Below, in pieces: positions 55,512 through 64,000 of a stretch of 64,000 nt of DNA (position 1 is the stretch's first letter; the number at the start of each line of letters is the position of its first letter). This DNA is from CBDCWQ01 sp965223435 (GTDB lineage Bacteria > Myxococcota > Kuafuiibacteriia > Kuafuiibacteriales > Kuafuiibacteriaceae), in contig CBDCWQ010000022.1 in the NCBI GenBank assembly GCA_965223435.1, positions 744,001 to 808,000 on the forward strand, written 5' to 3'. The position numbers and the translations under genes were made by a program. The notes under the pieces are model-generated. The model had not been told where the DNA came from and searched no databases. It was given only the letters and a program-made list of their open reading frames with translations.

Positions 55512-56393
55512 TCAACGGGCGTGCTGAGGAGGGAACAGCGTTTTGGGCTCTCTGCCCATAGCGTGGAGCGTCAATCGACCCTCCGATTGGATCAAGACAC
55601 GCTCATCGTCTACCCACTGGGCCCGGGGTATGGTGGGTCCATCGTAGATCATTTGGCTTTCCTCGGCGTTCAAAATCTCAACGGTTGCGCGATAAGTGTT
55701 ATGACTTGACCACCGTTCTCGTTCGCTTGCTCGCGCGTTTGTCCTCGGCCTGCGAAAATGCCGTTCCCGAAGCGCCTGTTGGTGGCTTTTTGACATCATG
55801 AGTGACTCGGAAACGAGATGCCCATCCACTTCTGGTCCGGAACGCAAAAACGAGACAAGGTCGCCGGAAACAAGATTCACCCGATACAAAGTCGATGCCA
55901 CTTCAAAGCTTAGCGTGGTTTGGTCCCAAGAAAATCCCACAAACTTTGCGTTCAGGTCAGCATAGGTCTGTGCCCTTGGCAACGCCGAGGCTTCCACAGC
56001 CGTGCGTCGCTTTCCTGTTTTGATATCGAGAACGACAACAGCCTGGGAAAACTCACCATTCACATGTTGCTCATCAAAAAACGCAAGATGGCGAAGGTCC
56101 CTGTCAAGAGCCAAGGTTGGTGCCTCGTCGGGCCACAAGCGGCGGCGAATGACTTCGTACGTGTCTAACGAACGTCTGGACTGACCTTCGATGGCACGAG
56201 GAAAGTTTTCGAGAAGTACGCGTTTTTTGCCTTCCGCCAGTCCAACGATTGCGATCTGCAGAACAGACGTGCGTCCGGGAGAAATCGGTCCTCGTTTTTG
56301 ATAGACAAGCGCTCGCTCCAGTGAAGTGTCAAACTGGATGATCTGGGCTTGGTCTGGGACCACACCCAGCGATTGCCCCGAGGGCAACTCCAT
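55512..56393 (-). CDS. TolB/WD40-like beta-propeller protein, N-terminus uncertain
   Basis: A protein of about 293 residues from the ATG at 56393 (MELPSGQSLGVVPDQAQIIQ). Beta-propeller-like strand pairs recur: ALDRDLRHLAFFDEQHVNGE, VVVLDIKTGKRRTAVEASAL, FVGFSWDQTTLSFEVASTLY, VNLVSGDLVSFL, QWVDDERVLIQSEGRLTLH. No signal peptide is present. The upstream sequence is an ABC ATPase that breaks off exactly here, so the original N-terminus was probably lost in the same deletion. Family assignment is by strand pattern only. Confidence 0.5.
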   Translation of the reverse strand: MELPSGQSLGVVPDQAQIIQFDTSLERALVYQKRGPISPGRTSVLQIAIVGLAEGKKRVLLENFPRAIEGQSRRSLDTYEVIRRRLWPDEAPTLALDRDLRHLAFFDEQHVNGEFSQAVVVLDIKTGKRRTAVEASALPRAQTYADLNAKFVGFSWDQTTLSFEVASTLYRVNLVSGDLVSFLRSGPEVDGHLVSESLMMSKSHQQALRERHFRRPRTNARASERERWSSHNTYRATVEILNAEESQMIYDGPTIPRAQWVDDERVLIQSEGRLTLHAMGREPKTLFPPQHAR

Positions 56394-56794
56394 GATGGCA
56401 TGACTTTCCGTTCGGTGGGAAGGCGCAGAGCCTCGATGAGCCGATTCTGCTCTTGGGCATCCCAATGGGGGTGTACCTCACTTGCGAACTTGAGAACATT
56501 ACGGACCGTCATCCAATCATAAATGTGGTGTTGGTCTGGAACATAGCCCAAACGTTTTCGAAGCTGGACACCATCTCGAACCGGATCTAGCCCCAGGATC
56601 TTGACATGGCCCGCACTCGGAGCCGAGAACCCCATGAGCAAGGAGAGCGTCGTTGTCTTGCCAGCGCCATTCGCCCCCACCAAACCGCAAATGCTCCCCT
56701 TTTGGACTTGAAAAGAGGCGCCGTCGACCGCCGCCTTGTTTCCGTAACACTTGACGAGCTTGTGAGCTTCGATGACGACTTCATCCACTGACAT
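56165..56794 (-). pseudogene. Truncated ABC transporter ATP-binding protein
   Basis: The ATG at 56794 begins a standard ABC ATPase: EAHKLVKCYGNKAAVDGASF, then Walker A GANGAGKTTTLSLLMG, then the Q-loop region KRLGYVPDQHHIYDWMTVR. After ALRLPTERKV (near 56405) homology stops. The frame runs on through unrelated sequence, and the neighbouring beta-propeller frame takes over. The ABC signature, Walker B and switch His are missing, so it cannot be functional. A deletion of several hundred bases joining two genes explains it best. Confidence 0.75.
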
Positions 56795-56842
56795 TCCTAT
56801 TGTAACCTCTTCAGTCGGCAGACCCATCGTTCAACGTAATGA

Positions 56843-57426
56843 TCACCAATCACAAACAAACACGTTCTGTGCGACCCCAAAGGAGGCATCGACCAGATCG
56901 AGACGCAGAGAATCCACAGCGCCCTCCCTCGAAATCTTGGACCGCAACACTTCCTTGGGACAAGGCCCGAGCGCGGACCCGCTTGCCTCGAATATCATAT
57001 CGGCGCCACACTGAATTTTGATTTCCCCGGTACCCTCAAAAAAGCTCGTAAGAACCGTACCCACATTGGGAATAGAAACCGTCCCTAGCTTGTGATCGCC
57101 TCGGTCGCTCACACTCCAACTACGCAAAAGGTGCCTCCATTCTTGACAGAATACTCAGAGGGCAATGGTATCGCAGAAAATCCCTCTTCGCGGATGGTGA
57201 TGTTTGAGAATTCAACCACTTCACTCCTATTGGTCGACCCGACGGCGTCACAACTTAACTTGCTGATCACGTTGGCGCCCACATCGTAGTCGAGGCGCAT
57301 CGCTGAACTCGTTGTACAGCTTCTCAGCTGCCGTCTTCCGCGCCACCACCCCCACAACCCATGCCCAAGACCGGCAAGGGACAAAACGCAACTCGTACAT
57401 GCATGCTTGAGATCTAACATCACCAC
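56843..57426 (-). pseudogene. Small exported hypothetical protein, 2-nt frameshift
   Basis: GGAGGG lies six bases before the GTG at 57426, which starts VVMLDLKHACTSCVLSLAGL. A beta-rich Cys-containing sequence follows (LRSCTTSSAMRLDYDVGANV, FSNITIREEGFSAIPLPSEY). The frame stops at 57109 after TFCVVGV. Removing two bases in the GTGTG run there continues it as SDRGDHKLGTVSIPNVGTVL, then KIQCGADMIFEASGS, to a stop at 56843. The joined product has about 194 residues with paired cysteines. No family recognised; the gene lies between the ABC remnant and the matrixin. Confidence 0.5.
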
Positions 57427-57514
57427 GAAGGCCCTCCAACGGGGCCCATCGCATACACCGGCAATCATCGAACAACGTACGAATGAAGGGGCTTGTGGGT
57501 GCGCAGCGGCAGAC

Positions 57515-58459
57515 TCAGGGTTCAGTGCGTTCGCGGCGCACCACACGGATCAAAAGGATGAGGAGGAGTAGCGCAAGCCACTCCCGCGGAAGCTTTGACG
57601 TCAGCCTTTTGTTCACGACACATCCGAATGGAGGGTTGTTGATTTGGGGCGCGTCCTCTATTTTGAGGGAGCGACAATCTTGCCGTACAGGAGACGACAG
57701 CGGGTAAACGAAACAAAGTCCGGCTACGTCAGTCGGCTTAAGTTCGCGCTGGCTGGTATCACACGTCCCCGTATCCCGCCACATCACAGTCTCGTCGGCG
57801 GCATCCGGATGGCTCTCGAGAACGTCATGGCAATCTAGGGTCGGGCAATCATTCTCGCTGGACACGGCTTTCTTGGTCTCACACGGATGCGCAAACCCCA
57901 AAAGATGCCCCACCTCATGGGTGAGCGTGGCTTGGAGATCGTGTGCGTTCCCGGTGCATTCCTCAGCGGCATCCACAAATGTGTGATGCTCATCGTTGAT
58001 GTAGATAACGGCGCGGCGAATCTGCCCAACACGACTCCCGTAATAAATTCGGGTGGCAGCCAAAGCGTCAATGGACTTTTCCGAAACCTCCTCCCAGTTT
58101 TCAGTCACAACCACAACTTCGTTTTGGACTTCGGACAATTGTCCTATCGGGACGACGCCCTGAGATTCGAAGGATACGTCGGAGCAGTTCACTTCCTGCC
58201 AGCTTCTGAAGGACTCGTCGACTGCCTCGAGGAGCAGCGATCTTTGGACTCGAGCTTCATCTGGAATACGAATGATGTACGGAATCCGCCTTGAGTCCCA
58301 GCGCACCGACGAAAAGCAGTAGCCCTCGTGAGGCGTACACTCGAAAGCACGAGCATCCGGTGACCATACCGCGACAGTCCACAAAAGGCAGGACGTCAGC
58401 GTCCACCGGCATGACCGTGCGCTGGCCCACAAAACGAATGTGCGGAAAACGTTGACCAC
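57515..58459 (-). CDS. Matrixin-family metalloprotease with C-terminal membrane tail
   Basis: A 314-residue exported zinc protease. A signal peptide (about residues 15-38) leads into a matrixin domain with WDSRRIPYIIRIPDEARVQR and the zinc motif HEVGHLLGFAH (His181, Glu182, His185, His191). The Met-turn is in ETVMWRDTG. The C-terminus has PPFGCVVNKR, a hydrophobic helix (EWLALLLLILLI) and the basic end RVVRRER, which resembles a degenerate MYXO-CTERM sorting signal (Cys, helix, Arg cluster). It would be displayed on the outer surface and degrade proteins there. A Kunitz lipoprotein is encoded elsewhere in the window. Confidence 0.9.
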   Translation of the reverse strand: MVNVFRTFVLWASARSCRWTLTSCLLWTVAVWSPDARAFECTPHEGYCFSSVRWDSRRIPYIIRIPDEARVQRSLLLEAVDESFRSWQEVNCSDVSFESQGVVPIGQLSEVQNEVVVVTENWEEVSEKSIDALAATRIYYGSRVGQIRRAVIYINDEHHTFVDAAEECTGNAHDLQATLTHEVGHLLGFAHPCETKKAVSSENDCPTLDCHDVLESHPDAADETVMWRDTGTCDTSQRELKPTDVAGLCFVYPLSSPVRQDCRSLKIEDAPQINNPPFGCVVNKRLTSKLPREWLALLLLILLIRVVRRERTEP

Positions 58460-58530
58460 TCAACGTAGGATACAACACCAGCCTATCCCAGTCGGATGAC
58501 TGCTGTCACACCCCCTTCACTGGGTTAAAT

Positions 58531-58542
58531 TTGGCGCCAAAC
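58531..58542. promoter_or_regulatory. 12-bp palindrome in the divergent promoter region
   Basis: TTTGGCGCCAAA is a perfect palindrome, 72 bp upstream of the matrixin start and about 160 bp before the ZU5-like lipoprotein gene. It could be a regulator site serving both genes; no binding protein is known. Confidence 0.4.
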
Positions 58543-58704
58543 GTCCAGGAGCTTGGCAATTTGCGCTCCGTCAAAAATGCGGTGTGCGCCATTCGATTTT
58601 CGAACATTCGGTCGGACTCCGGACTCAGGCGGACCTCGTCCCGGCCCAAACTCAACAAATTCTGACCTCGCAGACATGGCACGCTTCATGCCTCTCAATG
58701 CAGG

Positions 58705-60285
58705 ATGCGACGGCAAACAAGCGCACTCAACGCATCAACCACCTTCGAAAGCAAACCATATGCCCCATTCGTGCAGAACCATGCCTCGAATAGAACACGA
58801 CTGTTCGTCGACACGAAACGCACCGCGATTTGTAAACTGGCATTGTCGGCCTGCTTGCTGGCTGCCTGCGGAAGCTCCAACAACACAAAAAAAGTCGGGC
58901 CCCGCGTCGAAGTGAAACTCGACCGAGGGGGGGGCACGCTCTCGTCGTCCGGGGGCGTATACCAGCTCGAGTTTCCTCCAGGTTCCATCGAAAGGGATAC
59001 GACCATTCGGCTGACCCCAATCGAGACCCCTCGCATCGAGGGTCTCTTACCGGGCACCTCGGTCGAGCTCGAGCCCCATGGTGTTGACTTTGCTTCGCCT
59101 ATCCGGCTGACCATCGCCTTTGATCCCCAGGCTCAAGCGCCTGAGGATGAAGTGCACATCGTCAAACCACTCGAAGATGGAACCCTGCAATTCGAAGAGG
59201 TCGCAGCCCGGTCATCGGGCTCCATTACCGCGCTCCTACACAGCTTCAGCACCCGTTCATTGGGTGTCTGCCGGCAAGAGGCACCGGACGGCTCCCCATG
59301 GCTGCAATGCCCGGGCCGCCCAACAGCTCTACAGGCCACCTGGAACGCCACAAAAGGCGTCATTGAACTCACCTGGACGCAGGAGGGCGACAATGCTGGC
59401 GAGGTCGCTGTAGAACGCGCAAAAATACCAAGGTCAGAAATCACAACTGCACTCCACCTCTATCGAGTCCCGGAATCGCGATTTTCAACACTCGGCATCT
59501 TTGGCACCGAAACGAAGATGGTGGAAGACCAAGATGTCGAGAGCCAACCCGTGGTCTACTTCTACCGTACCCGGAGCGCCATCGCCCCACGTCAGAACCA
59601 GCCCGCGTGCCGCGGACGGGCGGGCTCGTCGGTAGCCGTCGAAATTGAAGGGCACCAAGAACCAGAACGCCTAGTCAAATTCTCGGTCACGCCCAATGGT
59701 CCTGGCCGCATCCGGAGCTTGCCAGAGGGAATCGACTGCGGGCTTGGAAATACTCAGTGCTCCGCAGACTTCGACGCCCGGAACGAAGTGCAGCTTTATG
59801 TTGAAGGCGACAACAATACCCAACTCGATGTTGCATGGGCCGGTGATTGTGAATCGGACGCCGAACTTGGAACATGGGTTGTTTTCGGAAACTCAACGAG
59901 AGACCACTTTTCGTGTACCGCATCGATCACCACACGCGCTTGTGAAGCCCACGCTTCATTCATCATGACCCAAGAAGACGGAACAGAGTTCGATAAAAAC
60001 GAAGAAGGTGTCTATGTACTGCCCGGGGGTGGGACGCTCATTTACTGCGACGCCTCCTCATCCACAGAAAAGGGACTGCTTAGTTTTTCTTGGCCGTCCG
60101 ACGTACCAGGCCTTTCAAGAGTGAAGAGCAAGGAGTCGCGCCATGACCAAGCGGTGTACAGAGCCACCTTTGAATCCAGTGTAAGGAGCATGACCCTCAC
60201 CGCGAGCCACGTCCATTGCTACGATTTGACCTCAACCGCAATCCGCCGTTTTTGTATATCAAGACCTGGCCGCCCATGCCCTTAA
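58705..60285 (+). CDS. Lipoprotein with ZU5-like domain
   Basis: A protein of up to 526 residues. The frame starts at an ATG at 58705, but the first 35 residues are not signal-like; a lipoprotein signal ends at LSACLLAAC (about residue 55), so translation may start later at a non-ATG codon. The mature part opens with a ZU5-like motif (GGTLSSSGGVYQLEFPPGSI, then TTIRLTPIE), followed by a Cys-containing segment and two to three Ig/Fn3-like beta domains with paired cysteines (ACRGRAG, IDCGLGNTQC, HFSCTASITTRACEA). It probably sits on the outer envelope. Function unknown. Confidence 0.75.
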   Translation: MRRQTSALNASTTFESKPYAPFVQNHASNRTRLFVDTKRTAICKLALSACLLAACGSSNNTKKVGPRVEVKLDRGGGTLSSSGGVYQLEFPPGSIERDTTIRLTPIETPRIEGLLPGTSVELEPHGVDFASPIRLTIAFDPQAQAPEDEVHIVKPLEDGTLQFEEVAARSSGSITALLHSFSTRSLGVCRQEAPDGSPWLQCPGRPTALQATWNATKGVIELTWTQEGDNAGEVAVERAKIPRSEITTALHLYRVPESRFSTLGIFGTETKMVEDQDVESQPVVYFYRTRSAIAPRQNQPACRGRAGSSVAVEIEGHQEPERLVKFSVTPNGPGRIRSLPEGIDCGLGNTQCSADFDARNEVQLYVEGDNNTQLDVAWAGDCESDAELGTWVVFGNSTRDHFSCTASITTRACEAHASFIMTQEDGTEFDKNEEGVYVLPGGGTLIYCDASSSTEKGLLSFSWPSDVPGLSRVKSKESRHDQAVYRATFESSVRSMTLTASHVHCYDLTSTAIRRFCISRPGRPCP

Positions 60286-60363
60286 CCCCAAACGAGCCCT
60301 CGAGCCTCAGCGATTGACCTGCACCCTTTTCTTGAACTTCGTTTCCTGCGAAGGCTTGGTGCC

Positions 60364-60750
60364 GTGAACACCTGGCACATCGCGCTCCATTTCTTGGTGC
60401 CCTTTGCGTTCGCACGAATCGTTTGGTCTCAAAAATGGAAGCGTTGCGGGTTGTGCATGGTTTCGACCATGGTGGTGGACCTTGATCACCTACTTGCGGA
60501 GCCCATCTACGACCCGAATCGATGCAGCATAGGTTTTCACCCTTTGCACATGCCCATTCCCATAGCAGTTTACATCCTCCTGTGTCTTGTGCCCAAAACG
60601 CGGTGGATTGGCCTGGGCCTGGTCATCCATATGGCCTTGGACGCCATCGATTGCGCCCGCGCCGCACCTCTTCCGGATACCTACGGTTTCTCCACATCGA
60701 CCCAACCGGAGCGACCGGAAGCGAGACATCGGGGGATTTATAGGGTATAG
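60364..60750 (+). CDS. DUF6122-family membrane protein
   Basis: A 128-residue integral membrane protein with a GTG start. NTWHIALHFLVPFAFARIVW is followed by MVSTMVVDLDHLLAEPIYDP, then NRCSIGFHPLHMP, and GLGLVIHMALDAIDCARAA. The conserved His/Asp residues (DLDH, RCSIGFHPLH, HMALDAIDC) are characteristic of DUF6122 and suggest a membrane metal-dependent hydrolase resembling DUF457-type proteins. The true role is unknown. It lies 24 bp upstream of the GntR-STAND gene on the same strand and may be cotranscribed with it. Confidence 0.8.
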   Translation: MNTWHIALHFLVPFAFARIVWSQKWKRCGLCMVSTMVVDLDHLLAEPIYDPNRCSIGFHPLHMPIPIAVYILLCLVPKTRWIGLGLVIHMALDAIDCARAAPLPDTYGFSTSTQPERPEARHRGIYRV

Positions 60751-60774
60751 AGCTCTAGATCACTAGGAGAAATC

Positions 60775-63204
60775 ATGTCCTTGCCGGCTCTCCAAACCAT
60801 CGACCTGGCCTCCTCCACGCCGCGATACGCGCAGCTTCAGGCCATCCTCAAGCAACGCATCCTCTCAGGCGGACTCAAGCCGGGGGAACGCATTCCGGGG
60901 GAGCGGCAGCTCGCGGAAGACTTCGGGCTTGCGCTGATGACCGTCCGGCAGGCGGTCGGATTGTTGGTTCAAGAAGGCTTTCTCGAACGCCGTCACGGCC
61001 GAGGAACCTACGTTCTTGGGCGGCCCTCTCCCCTGCCCACCGCGGTTGATCCCTCACCACCGATTTTTCACGCGCCCACAAACCGCCCCATGCCCTACGG
61101 CGGTAGCCGATCCGTTCTTTTTGGGCGGGCCCACGAACTGAACCGTCTCAGCAAGTTCATCAAGGGCAACGACAGCAGCTTTCTCAGCATTGTTGGCGGC
61201 GCCGGCGTCGGAAAAACGCGCCTCGCACTCACCGCCATGGACCGCTTCGGAGCGCACTTTGTGGACCAAGCCACGATGGTTTCTTGGTCTCGGGCCTCGC
61301 ATGAGCCCCTATTTTTTGCGGTTGCGCGCGCCCTCGGTTTTGCTCTGCCGACGCCCAAGGACTTGGTTCAAGAACTCTTGGAGTTCTTGCGCGAAAAACA
61401 AATGCTCTTGGTCCTCGACAACCTCGACAAGGTACCCAGCGCGGTCTTGGATCTCACCCGGCTTGCAAATGCGGCGACCAAAAGTCGAGTTTTGGTGACA
61501 ACGCGACAGACACTCGACGTCTCCCAAGAGGAAGTTCTCCGGATAGACGGACTCAACACCAAAAAGCACGCAGTGGATCTGTTCATGCATCGCATCGGCC
61601 AACTGCACCCAGAGGCGCCTGTGACAGGCATTGACCAGGCCTCTGTCGCGGGTATTTGCGAAGCCGTCCGCGGGGTCCCATTGGCAATCGAATTGGCTTC
61701 TGCCTGCGCCCACGATCTCCCCTTCGAATCTCTGCTCGAACGACTGCAAACGACCAAGAGCGCTGAATCTCACGGCCGCGCCAAAAAAATCGAGCGGCGG
61801 CAAGGCCTTCGCAACGCGGTATTGCAAGCCTGGGCGCTCCTCAACCAAGAGGAGCGATCTGCTTTTGAGCAAATGGGTGTGTTTGAGGGGGGATTTGACG
61901 CCTCAGCCGCCGAGGCCGTTTGCCACTGCTCGCTGCCATGCCTCGACCGGCTGACCTCGCGGTTTTTTGTGCAAAGAAGCCCCAGGGGCCGCTATCACCT
62001 CCACGATGTGCTCCGAGCATTCGCGCTCGAAAAACTCGAAGACAAGCCAAGTGTCAAAGAAGAGCTCCTCCAACGACACAGACACCACTACCTTAAGTTG
62101 CTGCAACAACAAGAGGACTTCCTCGACAGCACGCGCGAAGTCGAAGCCATGGCCCAAATTCGCCAAGAACTCGAAAACGTTCGAAGTGCTTGGGGTTCGG
62201 CCATCGTTGCTCAAGATCAGCAAACCATCCACCTTGGCGCACCGGTGCTCGCCCTGTTTTATCACAATCAGCACATGGCAAAGGAAGCAGACTTTCAGTT
62301 CGGGCGCGCCCTATCGCTTCAGTTCAAGGACCCCGAGACCCGGCGAAGACTCTTGATTGCCCGGGCTCCGGCGCTGTTCGCGCTCGGAAACACGGACGAG
62401 GCCGTTCAGTGCCTCCAAGAAGCCTTAGCACCTTCTCTACACCCACCGAGCCCCGACCCTCTGGCACCCGACATCTTGTGTCAACTCGCAGACATCTCCG
62501 TTCATCGAAGCCAATACGAAGAAGCCACACAGCGCTACGAAGACAGTCTTCGGGCCTCAGCCGCCGCGCGATCCCGCTCCAAGAAAGCCAGAGCACTTTC
62601 TGGTCTCGGCACCGTATTTGAAGCCCTTGGGCGTTACGAAAAAGCAGAGGCCTACTGGCAGCGAAGCCTCGAACTGTATCGGGAACGCGGAGCCCCAAGC
62701 ACCCTTGCCAAGTGCTTAAAACACTTGGGCCTTATGGCCATCTGCGTCGGGGACTATCAACAAAGCCGCATACTCCTGGAGGAAGGCCTCCAAACGGAGC
62801 GTTCCATTGGCTCCGGGCCGGGAGAAGCCCTGGCCCTTCACTGCTTATCGATCCTCGAAAACGTCGGTGGTCAACACGAGATCGCTCGGCAAACCGAAGA
62901 GGAAAGCCTAGCCATCTTTAAAAAAGCAGGGGCCATTCACGGGGTCGCATGGGGGCTCGACCACTTGGGTGATGTGCACCGGGCACTCGGAAACACCAAG
63001 CTTGCGACAGAACTCCTGACGAAGAGCCAAGAAATTTTTGAGAAGACAGGGGATCGCCAAGGCTTGGCCTACGCCATCTCTCACCTGGGCATGTGTGCCG
63101 TTGCTGAGGGTAAGGCGACCAAAGGCGCCCGACTTCTCAACAAAGGGCTACGCATTCGACAAGAAATCGGCGACCGACAAGGCGTCGCAGTTTTCAAAAA
63201 ATGA
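60775..63204 (+). CDS. GntR-HTH / STAND ATPase / TPR regulator (main part)
   Basis: An 809-residue regulator with AGGAGA just before the ATG. Residues about 15-85 are a GntR winged helix (YAQLQAILKQRILSGGLKPG, EDFGLALMTVRQAVGLLVQE, RRHGRGTYVLGRP). Residues about 115-430 form a STAND/NB-ARC-like ATPase with Walker A (IVGGAGVGKTRLAL), Walker B (MLLVLDNLDK), sensor (RVLVTTRQ) and the GxP motif (VRGVPLAIELAS). From about residue 560, tetratricopeptide repeats follow, such as LGRYEKAEAYWQRSLELYRE. STAND proteins switch on ligand sensing through the repeat domain. The frame ends at 63204 at a six-A run; removing one A restores the reading through the remaining repeats. Confidence 0.88.
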   Translation: MSLPALQTIDLASSTPRYAQLQAILKQRILSGGLKPGERIPGERQLAEDFGLALMTVRQAVGLLVQEGFLERRHGRGTYVLGRPSPLPTAVDPSPPIFHAPTNRPMPYGGSRSVLFGRAHELNRLSKFIKGNDSSFLSIVGGAGVGKTRLALTAMDRFGAHFVDQATMVSWSRASHEPLFFAVARALGFALPTPKDLVQELLEFLREKQMLLVLDNLDKVPSAVLDLTRLANAATKSRVLVTTRQTLDVSQEEVLRIDGLNTKKHAVDLFMHRIGQLHPEAPVTGIDQASVAGICEAVRGVPLAIELASACAHDLPFESLLERLQTTKSAESHGRAKKIERRQGLRNAVLQAWALLNQEERSAFEQMGVFEGGFDASAAEAVCHCSLPCLDRLTSRFFVQRSPRGRYHLHDVLRAFALEKLEDKPSVKEELLQRHRHHYLKLLQQQEDFLDSTREVEAMAQIRQELENVRSAWGSAIVAQDQQTIHLGAPVLALFYHNQHMAKEADFQFGRALSLQFKDPETRRRLLIARAPALFALGNTDEAVQCLQEALAPSLHPPSPDPLAPDILCQLADISVHRSQYEEATQRYEDSLRASAAARSRSKKARALSGLGTVFEALGRYEKAEAYWQRSLELYRERGAPSTLAKCLKHLGLMAICVGDYQQSRILLEEGLQTERSIGSGPGEALALHCLSILENVGGQHEIARQTEEESLAIFKKAGAIHGVAWGLDHLGDVHRALGNTKLATELLTKSQEIFEKTGDRQGLAYAISHLGMCAVAEGKATKGARLLNKGLRIRQEIGDRQGVAVFKK

Positions 63205-63557
63205 CCTCGCGTGGATCAGCTACACCCGCGAAAAGAAGGGCCTCGCGCGCGAGAACTTCAAGGAGGCTATCCGCATCGCGCTCGCGCTCGGCGCTCGCCC
63301 GATCGCCCTGGACGCCCTTTTGGGCCTGGTCCTCCTGCGAACAGCAAAAAATGACCCTCAGCCCACCAAGACCCCCCGCTATCTTGGCCTATATCCAAAA
63401 CCACCAAGCCACATGGCATGCCACCCGAACGCGTGCTCGCAAGCATTTCACGCTGGCCCAAGGCCAACTCGGCGCCAAACCGCGCGGGCAGACAGATCTT
63501 ATCGCGAGCACCCTGACTCTAGAAGATCTCGTGCGCCAGCTTTCAGAAGAAGACTGA
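63190..63557 (+). pseudogene. Frameshifted C-terminal tail of the GntR-STAND-TPR gene
   Basis: Dropping one A from the run at about 63196-63203 continues the protein as KNDLAWISYTREKKGLAREN, FKEAIRIALALGARPIALDA and LLGLVLLRTAK, another TPR-like pair. Dropping one C from the six-C run near 63371-63376 then leads to PAILAYIQNHQATWHATRTR and TLTLEDLVRQLSEED with the stop at 63557. Together they make a product of about 927 residues. Both indels are +1 in six-base homopolymers, so assembly error is as likely as real mutation. Confidence 0.65.
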
Positions 63558-63602
63558 CAGAAAAACAAAGGGCGTAAACCACCGAAACCTTGTCTAAGCG
63601 GT

Positions 63603-64000
63603 CTAGGCGATAGGCAAGGGGTTTTGGGAAAGAGCGCTATGCGCAACCTTCATGCGCCAGTCGACGCCGATAAAAGTGTCTTCCTCGAGCTCGAGCCAAA
63701 CATTTTCTCCGCCCAAAGGTTCACTCGAAAGAATAAAGTGATTCACAAAACCCGTCTTGCTTGCAGCCTCACATTCTGGAGCGAAGCTGGGACAGGTATC
63801 TCGATCGCGGCACCGCGTTTTATAGGTAGACCAGTAAAGCTCCTTACCGCCACGCCCGGCAACGAGGGTCATGCCGTTGGTGACCACGAAGGTGAGAAGA
63901 GAAGTGTGACCTCGAGCCGGTGTGTCACAAATCTCACGAACCTTGAGCACCGTCGCCTTCACCGCTTCAAGCACTGTGTCGACCCCCAGCGGATTGCCAA
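63603..64000 (-). CDS. Class II glutamine amidotransferase, C-terminal part (runs off window)
   Basis: The frame is open to the right edge and the N-terminus lies outside the window. HTSLLTFVVTNGMTLVAGRG, then LYWSTYKTRCRDRDTCPSFA, then VNHFILSSEPLGGENVWLEL match the C-terminal half of EgtC/YafJ-like class II amidotransferases. The catalytic N-terminal Cys is not visible. Such enzymes release ammonia from glutamine or cleave gamma-glutamyl amides; the acceptor is unknown here. It is convergent with the GntR-STAND gene. Confidence 0.85.
   Translation of the reverse strand, partial: GNPLGVDTVLEAVKATVLKVREICDTPARGHTSLLTFVVTNGMTLVAGRGGKELYWSTYKTRCRDRDTCPSFAPECEAASKTGFVNHFILSSEPLGGENVWLELEEDTFIGVDWRMKVAHSALSQNPLPIA

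Overview
The window looks like a GC-rich chromosome piece from a predatory or social deltaproteobacterial lineage (Myxococcota or Bradymonadota type). The indications are a eukaryote-like Ser/Thr kinase with a PEGA tail, Kunitz-inhibitor and ZU5-like lipoproteins, a matrixin with a MYXO-CTERM-like tail, a metacaspase and many large exported proteins of unknown function. This is inference from gene content; I could not run a taxonomic search. Several genes carry 1-2 nt indels, some in homopolymer runs, so part of the apparent pseudogenisation may be assembly error.

Layout. 1-4.6 kb: a broken Cys-rich gene, an IS110-family (IS1111-like) element with 12-bp inverted repeats that sits against an IS5-family transposase remnant, and an unknown 518-aa protein. 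5.1-9.5 kb: a four-Kunitz-domain lipoprotein, a Ser/Thr kinase and a PlsC-type acyltransferase. 9.8-20.5 kb: a complete haem-copper cytochrome c oxidase locus. On the minus strand it carries subunits III, IV, a small Cys-rich membrane protein, II, I and a second subunit III. On the plus strand it carries Sco1, haem O synthase, a dihaem cytochrome c, two paralogous cupredoxin-like proteins and a DUF420-TPR-metal-binding fusion. 20.8-22.4 kb: a hexapeptide-repeat membrane protein and a scramblase/LURP-like protein. 22.8-37.8 kb: one 15-kb gene for a roughly 5000-residue exported mosaic protein. 38.0-41.6 kb: a Dam-type methylase with its terminator, a pseudokinase, a lipoprotein and CyaY.

42.7-52.3 kb is a 9.6-kb integrative element inserted at the 3' end of tRNA-Val(CAC). 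It is bounded by perfect 44-bp direct repeats, and its tyrosine integrase reads its last codons from the tRNA gene. It carries an Xis-like HTH protein, an XRE regulator, a P-loop polynucleotide-kinase-like protein coupled to a Thg1-like 3'-5' nucleotidyltransferase (a probable RNA-repair pair), a PrimPol/DUF3987 replication protein, unknown genes and an AbiEi/AbiEii module. The right end also holds the 3' stub of a second, diverged integrase, and a third recombinase remnant lies left of the tRNA, so the site appears to have been used repeatedly.

52.5-64 kb: an ECF sigma / anti-sigma / metacaspase operon (the metacaspase C-terminus is frameshifted), a truncated ABC ATPase abutting a TolB-like gene, a broken secreted protein, a matrixin, a ZU5-like lipoprotein, a DUF6122 membrane protein, a GntR-STAND-TPR regulator with two homopolymer frameshifts, and the end of a class II glutamine amidotransferase that runs off the window. 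The strongest candidates for undescribed biology are the giant exported protein and the kinase/Thg1 RNA-repair pair in the mobile defence island.
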